Source of the DNA: JAAYCB01 sp012744395
Lineage (GTDB): Bacteria > Planctomycetota > Planctomycetia > Pirellulales > Thermoguttaceae
Direction of reading: 5' to 3'
Assembly: GCA_028703175.1 (NCBI GenBank)
Contig: JAQVNJ010000027.1
Span: 1 to 53,787 of the forward strand
Length of the DNA stretch: 53,787 bases
Positions 17,802 through 26,133 of the stretch are shown piece after piece. Every line of letters starts with the position of its first letter. Positions within the stretch are counted from its first letter, which is position 1. The notes under the pieces are model-generated. The model was not told the origin of the DNA, did no database searches, and saw only the letters and a program-made list of their open reading frames with translations. Position numbers and translations under genes: made by a program.

Positions 17802-18274
17802 CGTTCGATCCTCTCGAAAAAAGCTAAAGAAGACAATCGCACCGGGAACCCGGAAGTCACACCCCTCCGCCCCGGCGCCCGTCTTAAAATAAAGATTTGC
17901 GGAAACAAGGGCCGCAGAACAGGAAGCAGGAACAGGCAGGGGATTTATTCTGGTCACTGCGCGCGACCCGCGTCAATTGCCTTTTGCGTAAAACTGCATC
18001 TCAAAATGCGCAACAGAGGTTGCGCACGTTCAGCGCTTCAACGATCACTCGAGCGGGTCTTGCGCCGGGTTCCGGCCGGCATCGCTTCCGCCCGGCGTTT
18101 CGGCGTCTGCTCCGCCGCCGCAGGGTGCGGAGGCGATCTTCGCCGGGCCTAATCCGCCGAAAGAGAACCGCACCCGCGGCGATCCGGCCTTCGAAGCGGG
18201 CGCGGCCCGCCCCTCCGAGGGGCGGCCGCGCCGCAATCGTCGCCGCCCGGCCGCGAGGGCCTCCGCGCTGCGCG
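17802..18274. other. Spacer: leader, promoter and GC-rich module between copy 3 and L3
   Basis: A 473-base spacer. It holds the copy 3 leader, the shared promoter with its inverted repeat, and from about 18040 a GC-rich segment with a clear relative at about 20030-20225. No protein-coding sequence is supported here. Confidence 0.6.
17947..18013 (-). promoter_or_regulatory. Shared promoter and inverted repeat upstream of DUF1559 copy 3
   Basis: On the minus strand TTGACG (17971-17976) and CAGAAT (17947-17952) are 18 bases apart. Inverted half-sites lie just upstream: TTGCGTA at 17984-17990 and TGCGCAA at 18007-18013 as read on the plus strand. A TTGAGA lies between the half-sites. The layout is nearly the same as at copy 4. 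Confidence 0.6.
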
Positions 18275-18715
18275 CTACGGCGACTTCAGTTCGAAGTCGT
18301 GGGTCGCTTCCCCCGCGGCAATCTCCACGGTGAGCGTGCTCTTCTGGTTGTAGATCTCGGGGATGAACGAGACGATTTCGTCGACCATCGTTCCCTCCGG
18401 TTCGGGCGGGCCGGCTTCAATCTTCTTGCCGGTGCTCCGCGTGGCCGTGATCCGCACGATCTTCTTGCCCGGAGTCACCCCCGCCTCGCCGGCGAGGAGG
18501 TACTTGCCGCCCTCGATCGTCCCTCCCGCAACCGGGCCGACCCCGTCGGCCGGCTCGAAAGCGATCGACCCCCGCTCGACCGGTTCCCCGTCGAACGTGA
18601 CCGTCCCCCGGACCGTGGCCAGATTGCTTCCGCCGCAGCCGACGCACATTCCCAACAAGCTCGCCGCCAGTCCAATCCCTGCCCAGCGGCCAACCTTCTG
18701 TCCAGCAAAGCGCAT
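18275..18715 (-). CDS. Carboxypeptidase-regulatory-like lipoprotein L3
   Basis: A 146-residue lipoprotein, identical in every residue to L2: lipobox CVGC and a single regulatory-like beta-sandwich. It follows DUF1559 copy 4 after 117 bases, so the order DUF1559-lipoprotein is repeated. Its downstream spacer matches the spacer between copies 4 and 5, where the lipoprotein gene is missing. That makes this the better candidate for the original position, with L2 as the newer copy. Function unknown. Confidence 0.85.
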   Translation of the reverse strand: MRFAGQKVGRWAGIGLAASLLGMCVGCGGSNLATVRGTVTFDGEPVERGSIAFEPADGVGPVAGGTIEGGKYLLAGEAGVTPGKKIVRITATRSTGKKIEAGPPEPEGTMVDEIVSFIPEIYNQKSTLTVEIAAGEATHDFELKSP

Positions 18716-18736
18716 TCCATCTCCTTGATTGATTGA
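18275..18736 (-). repeat. 462-base block identical to 16271-16732
   Basis: This is the second copy of the identical block. It spans lipoprotein gene L3 plus its ribosome-site leader. The downstream flank is the GC-rich spacer module that also occurs between DUF1559 copies 4 and 5. Confidence 0.85.
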
Positions 18737-18832
18737 AGGTACAGTTCCTGATATCGGCCAAACCGCTTACTATGCACGATCGAAAAACCGCTCGCGAGGC
18801 CCGCCAAGGCGGGCCCCGCGGCCCGGGCGCGA

Positions 18833-19801
18833 TCAATAGTCGGCGATCGGCAGTTCTCCCTCAACGAGTTTGGGAGAAGAAAGCGCCTGCCAGGTATTCA
18901 GGTTGATCGTTTCGCTCACGAACCGCACGCTGCCGTCGCCGAGCAACACGTTGACGCCCCCCGGGTGGGAGCTGCGCGCCGTCATGATCCATTTGCGGTT
19001 ATTCCAGGCGGTGGAGGTGCCGATGCACGGCGCCTCCGGCGTCGTGAAGCAATACACCTCGCGAATCTCATCCGGTACGAGGCTGTTCGGCGTGCGGTTG
19101 TGCTGGTACAGGGGGCCTTCTGGATAGTGCAGTTGGCCGCGGGCATCACGAGGGTCCTTGGGGCAGCGAATCTCGGAGAGCATCACGGTCTGGCTCGTGC
19201 CGTCCTTGATGTCGCTGAACTTGAGCCAACTGTTCATGTAGAACATCCCTCCCGGACGCTCCATGTACGCGGGGGTCGTGTGGCCGGGGCCGTCCCGGTA
19301 TTCGATCGAAGGGCCGATCCCGTTGTTGGCGACATAGTTTCCCTTCACATGACCCGAGGTCCTCGGCGGCGGAAACGTGTCGGAAGGGCAAAAGAACAAG
19401 GGGACCATGAGAGTGAGGACATTCGCGCCCGCATGTGAGTAGAAATCGTTGTTTATGAGCGTCCAGTCAATCTTCGCGTCCAGGGCGCCTTGCTCGATGA
19501 ACGGAAAGGTGAACGCGACCCAGGTGCATTGATGCGGCACCACCGGTTTGTCTTTTGCGGTCCCGGTGGTCCTCCCTGAAGTTTCGCCGGGAGGGAACAT
19601 CTGCTTCGTGTCATGGTGCAAGTGCATCGCCAGGCCGAGTTGCTTGAGGTTGTTCGTGCACTGGCTCCGCCGTGCCGCTTCACGGGCCGCCTGAACGGCC
19701 GGCAGCAGCAAGGCGATCAAGATGCCGATGATCGCGATCACCACCAAAAGTTCGACGAGCGTGAATCCGCGCGCCTTGAAAAAATGGATCCTTCGTTTCA
19801 T
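18833..19801 (-). CDS. DUF1559 pseudopilin-like protein, copy 4
   Basis: A 322-residue DUF1559 protein. It has the prepilin-like signal KARGFTLVELL and helix, then CTNNLKQLGLAMHLHHDTKQMFPPGETSG, DGTSQTVMLSEIRCPKDPRDARG, QHNRTPNSLVPDEIREVYC and the H-X9-DG motif HPGGVNVLLGDGSVRF. It is closest to copy 3. An upstream open extension is rejected because it precedes the prepilin signal. It has the complete shared promoter and inverted repeat upstream and lipoprotein L3 downstream. Export would need the type IV pilus/type II secretion prepilin peptidase; no such gene is in the window. Confidence 0.9.
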   Translation of the reverse strand: MKRRIHFFKARGFTLVELLVVIAIIGILIALLLPAVQAAREAARRSQCTNNLKQLGLAMHLHHDTKQMFPPGETSGRTTGTAKDKPVVPHQCTWVAFTFPFIEQGALDAKIDWTLINNDFYSHAGANVLTLMVPLFFCPSDTFPPPRTSGHVKGNYVANNGIGPSIEYRDGPGHTTPAYMERPGGMFYMNSWLKFSDIKDGTSQTVMLSEIRCPKDPRDARGQLHYPEGPLYQHNRTPNSLVPDEIREVYCFTTPEAPCIGTSTAWNNRKWIMTARSSHPGGVNVLLGDGSVRFVSETINLNTWQALSSPKLVEGELPIADY

Positions 19802-20306
19802 CGCTGGTCCCTCCCCAGAAGAGAAGACAATCGTACAGAGAGCCTGTAAGTCACGTCCCTCCGCCCCCGGCGCCCGCCTTGAATACAGATTTAGCGGAGA
19901 AAACACGCCGCAGAGCAGACACAGCCACGCCACCCTATTCTTGGCGCTTCGTGGCGGCCGTGTCAATTGCCTTTTGCGTAAAACCACATGTCAAAATGCG
20001 CAATAGGTCCGCACGTTCAGCGCTTCAACCCTCATTCGGTCTTCTGCGGGCTTCCGCCCGGCGTCGCTTCCGCCCGGCGTGGCGGCGTTTTCTCCGCCTC
20101 AGCAAGGGTGCGCGGCGATCTTCGCCGCCCGCGATCCGCCGAAAACAATCGCACCCGCGACGATCCGGCCCTCGGAGCGGGCGCGGCCCGCCCCTCCGCG
20201 AGTCGTCTAGCCGCAACGATGCCTGACAACGGCCAGACCGCTTGCTCAACACGATCGAGACATCCCTCGGGAGGCCCCGCCAAGGCGAGGCCGTAGTCCG
20301 CGACGA
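19802..20306. other. Spacer between DUF1559 copies 4 and 5, lipoprotein gene missing
   Basis: A 505-base spacer with no gene. In order it holds the leader of copy 4, the shared promoter, a GC-rich segment related to 18040-18250, and then directly a segment related to 18744-18835, the sequence that lies between a DUF1559 gene and its lipoprotein. The lipoprotein gene expected between the last two parts is absent. Confidence 0.7.
19937..20003 (-). promoter_or_regulatory. Shared promoter and inverted repeat upstream of DUF1559 copy 4
   Basis: On the minus strand TTGACA (19961-19966) and AAGAAT (19937-19942) are 18 bases apart. Half-sites lie upstream: TTGCGTA at 19974-19980 and TGCGCAA at 19997-20003 as read on the plus strand. 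A TTGACA between the half-sites is a possible second -35. Confidence 0.6.
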
Positions 20307-21284
20307 TCAATAATCGCCAATCGGCACTTCTCCCTCGACGAGTTCGGGCGAAGAAAGCGCTTGCCAGGTGTTCAGGGCGATCGTTTCGCCGATGAACCGC
20401 ACGCTGCCGTCGCCGAGCAACACGTTCACACCGCCCGGATGGGAGCTGCGGGCCGTGGCGATGTACTTGATCTCGTTCCACATGGTGAATGCACCAATGC
20501 ACGGCGCTTTCGGCGTCGTGAAGCACCACGCCTCGCGGATTTCATCCGGCACGAGGCTGTTCGGCGTGTAATTGTGGTGGTAGAGGGGGCCTTCCTGATA
20601 GTGCATGATCCCCCGACCATCACGCGGGTCCTTCGGGCAGCGAATCTCGGAGATCATCACGGTCTGGCTCGTGCCGTCCTTGATGTCGGCGAACTTGAGC
20701 CAACTGTTGATGTAGAACACCCCTCCCGGACGTTCCATGTACGCCGGAGCTGTGTGGCCGGGACCGCCCCGGTGTTCGATCGACGGGCCGATCCCGTTGT
20801 TGGCGACATAGTTTCCCCGTGCAAAGAGGAGGGTGCCGAGGGTATTCGGTGGCGGAGTCGTGTCGGAAGGGCAGAAGAACAGGGGTACCGGGAGACCGCA
20901 GACATTCTTGCCCGCAACGGAGTAGAAATCGCCGTTTACGGCCGTCCAGTCGATCAGCGAGTCGAGTGCGGATTGCTCAATAAACGGAAAGAGGAACGCG
21001 GACCAGCCGCATTGATGCGGCGACAGCGGTTTGTCTTTTGCGGTTCCGTCGTTCCTCCCCGAAGTCACGCCAGGGGGCAACATCTTCTTCGTGTCATGGT
21101 GCAAGTGCATTGCCAACCCGAGTTGCTTGAGGTTGTTGGTGCACTGGCTCCGCCGTGCCGCTTCACGGGCCGCCTGCACGGCCGGCAGCAGCAAGGCGAT
21201 CAGAATTCCGATGATCGCGATCACCACCAGGAGTTCGACGAGCGTGAATCCGCGCGCCCTGAAGAAATGGATTCCCCGTTTCAT
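20307..21284 (-). CDS. DUF1559 pseudopilin-like protein, copy 5
   Basis: A 325-residue DUF1559 protein with signal RARGFTLVELL, the block REAARRSQCTNNLKQLGLAMHLHHDTKKMLPPG, the central DGTSQTVMISEIRCPKDPRDGRG and the H-X9-DG motif HPGGVNVLLGDGSVRF. It is the first gene of the array in the direction of transcription. No lipoprotein gene follows it, although both spacer parts that normally flank one are present. The shared promoter lies upstream in a slightly altered form (17-base spacing and a more distant second half-site). Confidence 0.9.
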   Translation of the reverse strand: MKRGIHFFRARGFTLVELLVVIAIIGILIALLLPAVQAAREAARRSQCTNNLKQLGLAMHLHHDTKKMLPPGVTSGRNDGTAKDKPLSPHQCGWSAFLFPFIEQSALDSLIDWTAVNGDFYSVAGKNVCGLPVPLFFCPSDTTPPPNTLGTLLFARGNYVANNGIGPSIEHRGGPGHTAPAYMERPGGVFYINSWLKFADIKDGTSQTVMISEIRCPKDPRDGRGIMHYQEGPLYHHNYTPNSLVPDEIREAWCFTTPKAPCIGAFTMWNEIKYIATARSSHPGGVNVLLGDGSVRFIGETIALNTWQALSSPELVEGEVPIGDY

Positions 21285-21421
21285 CGCTAGATCCTCCCCA
21301 AGAAAAGAAAACATGCGAACACAGAACGTGCCACAGGTCGATCCCCGCCCCCCGGCGCCCCGTTTCAAATGCCCAACCGCAGAGATAAGGCACCGCCGGG
21401 CAGGTGCAGACACCCACGATC

Positions 21422-21504
21422 ATTCTTGTCGAGCCGGCCCCGCCTGTCAATTGAGTTTTGCGCAGAACCGTCTGTTTCCATCCGGCGTCTGTTGAAATCC
21501 GCAA
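21422..21504 (-). promoter_or_regulatory. Shared promoter upstream of DUF1559 copy 5 (looser form)
   Basis: On the minus strand TTGACA (21445-21450) and AAGAAT (21422-21427) are 17 bases apart. The near half-site TTGCGCA (21458-21464, plus-strand reading) is present. The far one is weaker (TCCGCAA, 21498-21504) and displaced, with about 17 extra bases between. Confidence 0.5.
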
Positions 21505-21528
21505 CCGCTCCGCCGCGGTGGACTTCCG

Positions 21529-24219
21529 CTACGGCCCCGCAGCCGCCGCAGCCGGCGAATTTGAAGATCGAGGACGGTACGGGCGGGCGGCCGTGGCGAT
21601 CGTCTTCCCAGCATCCGTCTGGTGCCACAGCGAACGCCAGTAGGCCTCGTCCGTCGCGTAGACGTCGATTGGATCGTTAGCCGAATCGAAACCCGGCGGC
21701 AGAATGCCATAAGACTTCAGCTCGCGGATATAGTGCTGATTGGGCCGGAAGCCGGGCATGTCGAACCGTTTGATGGCCTGCAAACGCTTGCCGGCCAGCG
21801 AGATCGCGGCCAGGATCGCCTGATAGTCGCCGTCCTCCCGGCTGGCGAAGACGGCGGCCGGCTGCCCCTGGCCGCCCTCCGCGGATTTTCCCCGGCACCA
21901 GCCGTACCCCCCCGCTGAACTGGCCAGCGGCGCCATCAGGATCAGCGATTTTTCGGGCTGCGCAAGGTCGTAGAGGTTCAGGCAGTAGTCCGGAACGTTC
22001 GCGTATCCGGTCCTCGTGTGCAGCGCCCGCACTTTGCGGATTCGCGGTCCGAGCCCGGTCAACACGGTCGTCGGGCGGCCGCCGCCCCCCTCGTGTAGGG
22101 GTTCTCCACCATACAGCCGGGGAGCGCTGATCACGCTGTCGCGCTCGTCTCTGGGCGGCGCCGGATGGCAGGCTCCGCAGCGGCGCTCCAGCACGGCCAT
22201 CGGGATTGCCACGGCCGCCGTGCCGGTCTCAAGCGCTGCGTAGGTGCCGGGGTAGGTCGCTCCGCAGTCGAGCCAGAGCCGCACCAGGTTGCGCTCGGTC
22301 GCGGAGAGCCGCACATCGTAATGGCCGCCATCGATCAGCTTGATCAGCGGGCTGGCTCCCGATCCGAGCTGGCGCGGCGGGCGATTGCCGTCTTCGAGAT
22401 AGCCCCAGCCGTCGCGGACCTGGTCCCGGGCAAACAGCGTGTAGTAGCTCTGCGAGAACCACTCGTTGTGATCGCCCGTCAGGATCACTTTCCCTTCAGG
22501 TTTTTCCGCCGAGTGGCAGTCCACGCAGTGCCGGTTCCAGATCGGTTGTATGTCGCGGGGATAATCGATCACCTCCGGCACGCCCGCGGCGGGTTCCGGC
22601 CTCTGCGGCCAGCGCTCCAAGGCGAATGGCGCGTGCGCGGGCGGCGCGGCCTCCATTCGCGGCTCGTGGCAGCCGACGCAGCCGAGCGTTTCACCAGGCA
22701 TCACCGTGAAGAAGCTCTGCATGTTCTTGACCGCAAGGTCATTCTCATCCAGCGCTACCAGGTACAGGCTCCGCAGCGCGGGCACCTCGATCGCGGCCGA
22801 GCCGTCGGCGTCGACCGGCACGCTGCCGAGAATCCGCTTGAGGGTGAACGTGCCGTTCATGCTCAGGTTCTGCTGCATCCCGCTGAAACTGACCGGCTTG
22901 GGCAGCTGTTCCAGGACGAGCAGCTTCTTGATCTCGCCCCGCTGGACGCCCTCCATGTTGCGGCCGCGATAGACATCGCGGACAAACACGCACCCCGTCG
23001 CCTGGCTTGGGTCCGAACGCGGGGCAATCACTCGCTCCCGCGGCCGCGGTCGCAGGAGGCACGGTTCGTGAAGCATCGTCTCCGCCTTGTAGAGCGTTTG
23101 CGCCCGTCCCTGACCGTCCATCAACAGCAGGCGGTTGACGTGGGCCACGAGAAAACAGTCGGCCGAGAGCGGGTAGGGATCGCGAAACCCTTCCGCGCCC
23201 CCCATCCAGCCGTTGGCCAGGGTGATTTTCGGACTGATTTGCCGGGCGCGGAGAGGCGCGTCGGGGCCGGCCTGGCAGTCGACCACGACAATGTTCCCAT
23301 CGTGCTCGCGATTGCCGTGGTGCGGCGAGAAGGTCGCCGCCACCTGCGTGCTGCCCGGAATCGGTTTCGCGTCGATCATCAACACCCACGGATCGGCCGT
23401 CGAATTGCCGTAGTAGAGCATCTGCCCCGTGCCGTCGGGATTCATCGTCCACAAGGCGTGAAACTTCGACGGGTCGCGATCGACGTATTCCCAGCGGGTG
23501 TAGAGGATGCGGCCGTCGGGCATGACCGACGGCGTGCTCTCGTGGACGATGTTCGAGGAGAGGGGGCGGAGGTTGCGGCCGTCGGCGTCCATCCGGTGCA
23601 GCGTCGCCACGGGCGTATACCAGCAGGCGACGAACCGCTTGCAGCGCGATGAGCAGAAGAGGATGCCGCCGTCGGGCAGATAGGTCGGCTCGATGTCGTC
23701 GAACGGGCCGTCGGTCAGTTGCCGCAGCCCGCTCCCGTCGCGGTTGATCTCGTAGAGGTGGAAGTGCTTCGTTCCGCCGGGCCGGTACGAGAAGAGGATC
23801 CTCCTGCCATCGTAGTCCACTTGCGGATCGCGAATCGACCCCTGGCGATCGTCGAGGAGGACCGCCGGCTGCCGCGTCCGCAGGTTCAGCCTGCACAGCC
23901 GCGACCCGCCGGGCGCGTACATCATCTTGTTCGGGTCCATCGACCAGTGGCCGAAGTTGGCGTAGTAATGGCCGTCCTCGTAAAGCCCGCGGACCGCAAA
24001 CACGACCTCATCCGCGCCGCCGCTCGCCTCGAGGGCCTTGGCGACCAGGTCGGCCTCTTGGCTGGCCGCCGCGGGGCCCTTGACCACCGCGGGGCCCTTG
24101 ACCACCGCGGGGCCCTTGACCGTCGCGGGGCTCTCGCCCGCGCGGCCGAACGCCGCCCATGCCGGCCAGATCAGGCTCAAGGCCGCCAGGACCCAACAAT
24201 CCGCCGCACGATCCCTCAT
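21529..24219 (-). CDS. HzsA-like secreted protein with three heme-binding motifs
   Basis: An 896-residue protein with a signal-like N-terminus. Residues about 70-400 form a TolB/WD40-like propeller with repeats such as DGSGLRQLTDGPFDDIEPTYLPDG and MNPDGTGQMLYYG. Three CXXCH heme c sites follow: CVGCH (514-518), CVDCH (565-569) and CGACH (681-685). This arrangement resembles the hydrazine synthase alpha-subunit family, which is widespread in non-anammox planctomycetes as secreted cytochromes of unknown role. No other hydrazine synthase subunit is nearby, so hydrazine synthesis is not implied. It follows a beta-propeller protein gene after 18 bases, with an AAGGAG ribosome site in the gap. Confidence 0.8.
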   Translation of the reverse strand: MRDRAADCWVLAALSLIWPAWAAFGRAGESPATVKGPAVVKGPAVVKGPAAASQEADLVAKALEASGGADEVVFAVRGLYEDGHYYANFGHWSMDPNKMMYAPGGSRLCRLNLRTRQPAVLLDDRQGSIRDPQVDYDGRRILFSYRPGGTKHFHLYEINRDGSGLRQLTDGPFDDIEPTYLPDGGILFCSSRCKRFVACWYTPVATLHRMDADGRNLRPLSSNIVHESTPSVMPDGRILYTRWEYVDRDPSKFHALWTMNPDGTGQMLYYGNSTADPWVLMIDAKPIPGSTQVAATFSPHHGNREHDGNIVVVDCQAGPDAPLRARQISPKITLANGWMGGAEGFRDPYPLSADCFLVAHVNRLLLMDGQGRAQTLYKAETMLHEPCLLRPRPRERVIAPRSDPSQATGCVFVRDVYRGRNMEGVQRGEIKKLLVLEQLPKPVSFSGMQQNLSMNGTFTLKRILGSVPVDADGSAAIEVPALRSLYLVALDENDLAVKNMQSFFTVMPGETLGCVGCHEPRMEAAPPAHAPFALERWPQRPEPAAGVPEVIDYPRDIQPIWNRHCVDCHSAEKPEGKVILTGDHNEWFSQSYYTLFARDQVRDGWGYLEDGNRPPRQLGSGASPLIKLIDGGHYDVRLSATERNLVRLWLDCGATYPGTYAALETGTAAVAIPMAVLERRCGACHPAPPRDERDSVISAPRLYGGEPLHEGGGGRPTTVLTGLGPRIRKVRALHTRTGYANVPDYCLNLYDLAQPEKSLILMAPLASSAGGYGWCRGKSAEGGQGQPAAVFASREDGDYQAILAAISLAGKRLQAIKRFDMPGFRPNQHYIRELKSYGILPPGFDSANDPIDVYATDEAYWRSLWHQTDAGKTIATAARPYRPRSSNSPAAAAAGP
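24071..24124 (-). repeat. Three in-frame 18-base tandem repeats
   Basis: An 18-base unit (GCGGGGCCCTTGACCACC as read on the plus strand) occurs three times in a row, the third slightly changed. It adds KGPAVV-type hexapeptides just after the signal region of the HzsA-like protein and keeps the frame. Copy number could vary between strains. Confidence 0.85.
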
Positions 24220-24237
24220 CGCCGCCGCTCCTTGCCG

Positions 24238-25722
24238 CTAATGGAATCGGATGGAGAACAGGTCCGCGTCTTCCATGACGAACCGCAGCCGCACGGGCTT
24301 GCCGGCCAGCGCGCCCAGGTCGCCGCCGTTCCACGAGACGGCCTGCTCGATCCGATCGCCGGTGATCGGCGCGGACTCTGCCAGCGTCAGGCCCGGCAGC
24401 GGCCTGCCGCCGGCGTCCTGGATTTCGACCCGGGTCCGCCCTTTGCTCGCGATGTTCAGGGAGAGCTTCGAACCAGTGAATAGGAGCGGCCGGGTGACCA
24501 GCGTCCCCGCGCCATCGGCGTGGACCGACACGAACCCGTCGGTGCGGAACGTGAAGCGGCGGACGCGGCTCCCCGGGCCGGCGTAGTAGGCCTCCGTGGC
24601 GTAGACCGAGATTTCCCGCTCGTCGCCCGGCAGTTGCAGCAGGCCCCAGGTCATATAGTTGCTGCGGTTGCCGTCGCGGTCCTGGGGCGCGGTGATCGGA
24701 ATCAGCTCTTCGCTCCAGCGGCGGAAGAGGACGCCGTCGCGGCTTGTCATGAACACCGGTTCCACCTGCTGGGTCTTGGGCTGGAACCGCGTGGGAAAAC
24801 CGACGAGCAAATGGGGCGCGCGGAAGTAGGGCTGGATCGCGTTCGTATAGAGGTGTTCGTCCGGCGAGTCCACGTACCGCAGATCGGCTTGGTTTTCCCA
24901 ATTGATGAAGTCTTGCGAAGTCGCCGTGCGGATGGCACGAACGCTCTCCGGCTTGCCAGCGCCCCCGGCCGCGCGGCCGGGGGCGAAGATCCGCCAGTAG
25001 GCCCGATACTGGCCGCGGGCGGCGTCCCAAAACGCCAGGTTCTGCGAATCGAACGCGCCGGCGGTGATCACCGCGGCCGACATCATCGTCCAGTGAATCC
25101 CGTCGGCCGACTTCAGCGCGTTGAGGCAGCTCCGCGTCTTGCCGTCGATCAGGGCCGATCCGCCGGCCAGCGCCTTGTATCGAGCGTCGCCCGCCGCGGC
25201 GGGATTGCCGTCTTTGAACGGCGTGAAGTTGTGCGTGCCCGGCCCGGCCCAGACGATGTTGTTCCGCTTCGAGCCGCCAGACTCGAACAGGCCCAACTCC
25301 GGCTTTGTCCAGTTCACGCCATCGGCGCTCTCGGCGCAGCAGGCGAACTCCGCATGCGTCGCCCGCTTGGTCGTTTCGTCGAAGTGCGCGCCGCGGTAGT
25401 ACATGCGGAAGCGGTCATCGTCGCGAAACAGCGTGTAGTAAGCCGATGTGTTCCCTTCCCACGGCGCGTCGCAGACCAGGACCGCCTCGCGCGGCGCCGG
25501 CTTGTGCAGCTTCAACTCCGCGCCCACCAGGCTCGCAATCAGAAAGTCGTCGACGAACAACTCGCGCCGCCCGCCCAGTTCGATCGGCGCAGCGCCGGCC
25601 GGCGAATCCGCCGCCCGGGCCGCACGGCCGGGCGCGCGGGCCGCCAGCGCGGCCAGGGTCAATCCTTGCCAAAGTGCATCGCGGCGGGTGATCTTGCGCA
25701 GCGCTGGTTGGGGAGTTGTCAT
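24238..25722 (-). CDS. Tat-exported GH43/GH32-like beta-propeller protein
   Basis: A 494-residue protein. Near the N-terminus is a twin-arginine signal (ITRRDALWQGLTLAALAARA). The body resembles five-bladed propeller glycosidases or their non-catalytic relatives: RRELFVDDFLIASL, SADGVNWTKPELGLFE, NNIVWAGPG, KSADGIHWTMMS, TSQDFINWEN and TSRDGVLFRRWSEELI. The catalytic acids are not evident, so the activity is open. Upstream codons up to 25881 are open but lack a ribosome site, and the Tat signal fixes the start. It is the first gene of a two-gene unit with the HzsA-like protein. Confidence 0.7.
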   Translation of the reverse strand: MTTPQPALRKITRRDALWQGLTLAALAARAPGRAARAADSPAGAAPIELGGRRELFVDDFLIASLVGAELKLHKPAPREAVLVCDAPWEGNTSAYYTLFRDDDRFRMYYRGAHFDETTKRATHAEFACCAESADGVNWTKPELGLFESGGSKRNNIVWAGPGTHNFTPFKDGNPAAAGDARYKALAGGSALIDGKTRSCLNALKSADGIHWTMMSAAVITAGAFDSQNLAFWDAARGQYRAYWRIFAPGRAAGGAGKPESVRAIRTATSQDFINWENQADLRYVDSPDEHLYTNAIQPYFRAPHLLVGFPTRFQPKTQQVEPVFMTSRDGVLFRRWSEELIPITAPQDRDGNRSNYMTWGLLQLPGDEREISVYATEAYYAGPGSRVRRFTFRTDGFVSVHADGAGTLVTRPLLFTGSKLSLNIASKGRTRVEIQDAGGRPLPGLTLAESAPITGDRIEQAVSWNGGDLGALAGKPVRLRFVMEDADLFSIRFH

Positions 25723-26133
25723 GGCAGCGGTCCTCGGGCTTGGCGAATCGTAGGGGAACGGGAAACGGCTGCCGTCAAGTGTAGTGCCGGCGCCGGCCCG
25801 CGGCAACGCGCTCGGCCCGGCGCCGTCTTCACGGCAAACACGGTCGCCGTGGCCACAGAGACGCCCGCGTGCCGCGAACACGAAAGCGCGCCGGGGTCAA
25901 CGGCGAAAGACGCTTGCCAGGCCGGGCGAGTCCCGCGGCTGCTTGACGCCGATCGGACGCCGAGCTTATCGTAGGCACTGCGGAGGCAATCGGTGACGGC
26001 GACTGCCCGGCTTTCGCGGCGAGCATCGCCGTCGGATGAAGACCATGCGGCTGCGTGCCGCGAAGAGCCTGCGTGCCGCGAAGAATCGGACGCCAGCCCC
26101 TTGCGCCGCGCCCGCTCACCGAGGATTCAGATC
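25723..26133. other. Divergent intergenic region with short repeats
   Basis: This 411-base gap separates a minus-strand from a plus-strand gene and should hold both promoters, but I can assign none. An 18-base unit (CTGCGTGCCGCGAAGA plus two) occurs twice in tandem at 26051-26086, and its core GCGTGCCGCGAA occurs again at 25867-25878. Confidence 0.5.

Noticed and set aside
21529..24219. Evidence for hydrazine synthesis or anammox
   Set aside because: Only one alpha-like protein is present. No other hydrazine synthase subunit or hydrazine dehydrogenase is nearby, and the family is widespread in other planctomycetes.
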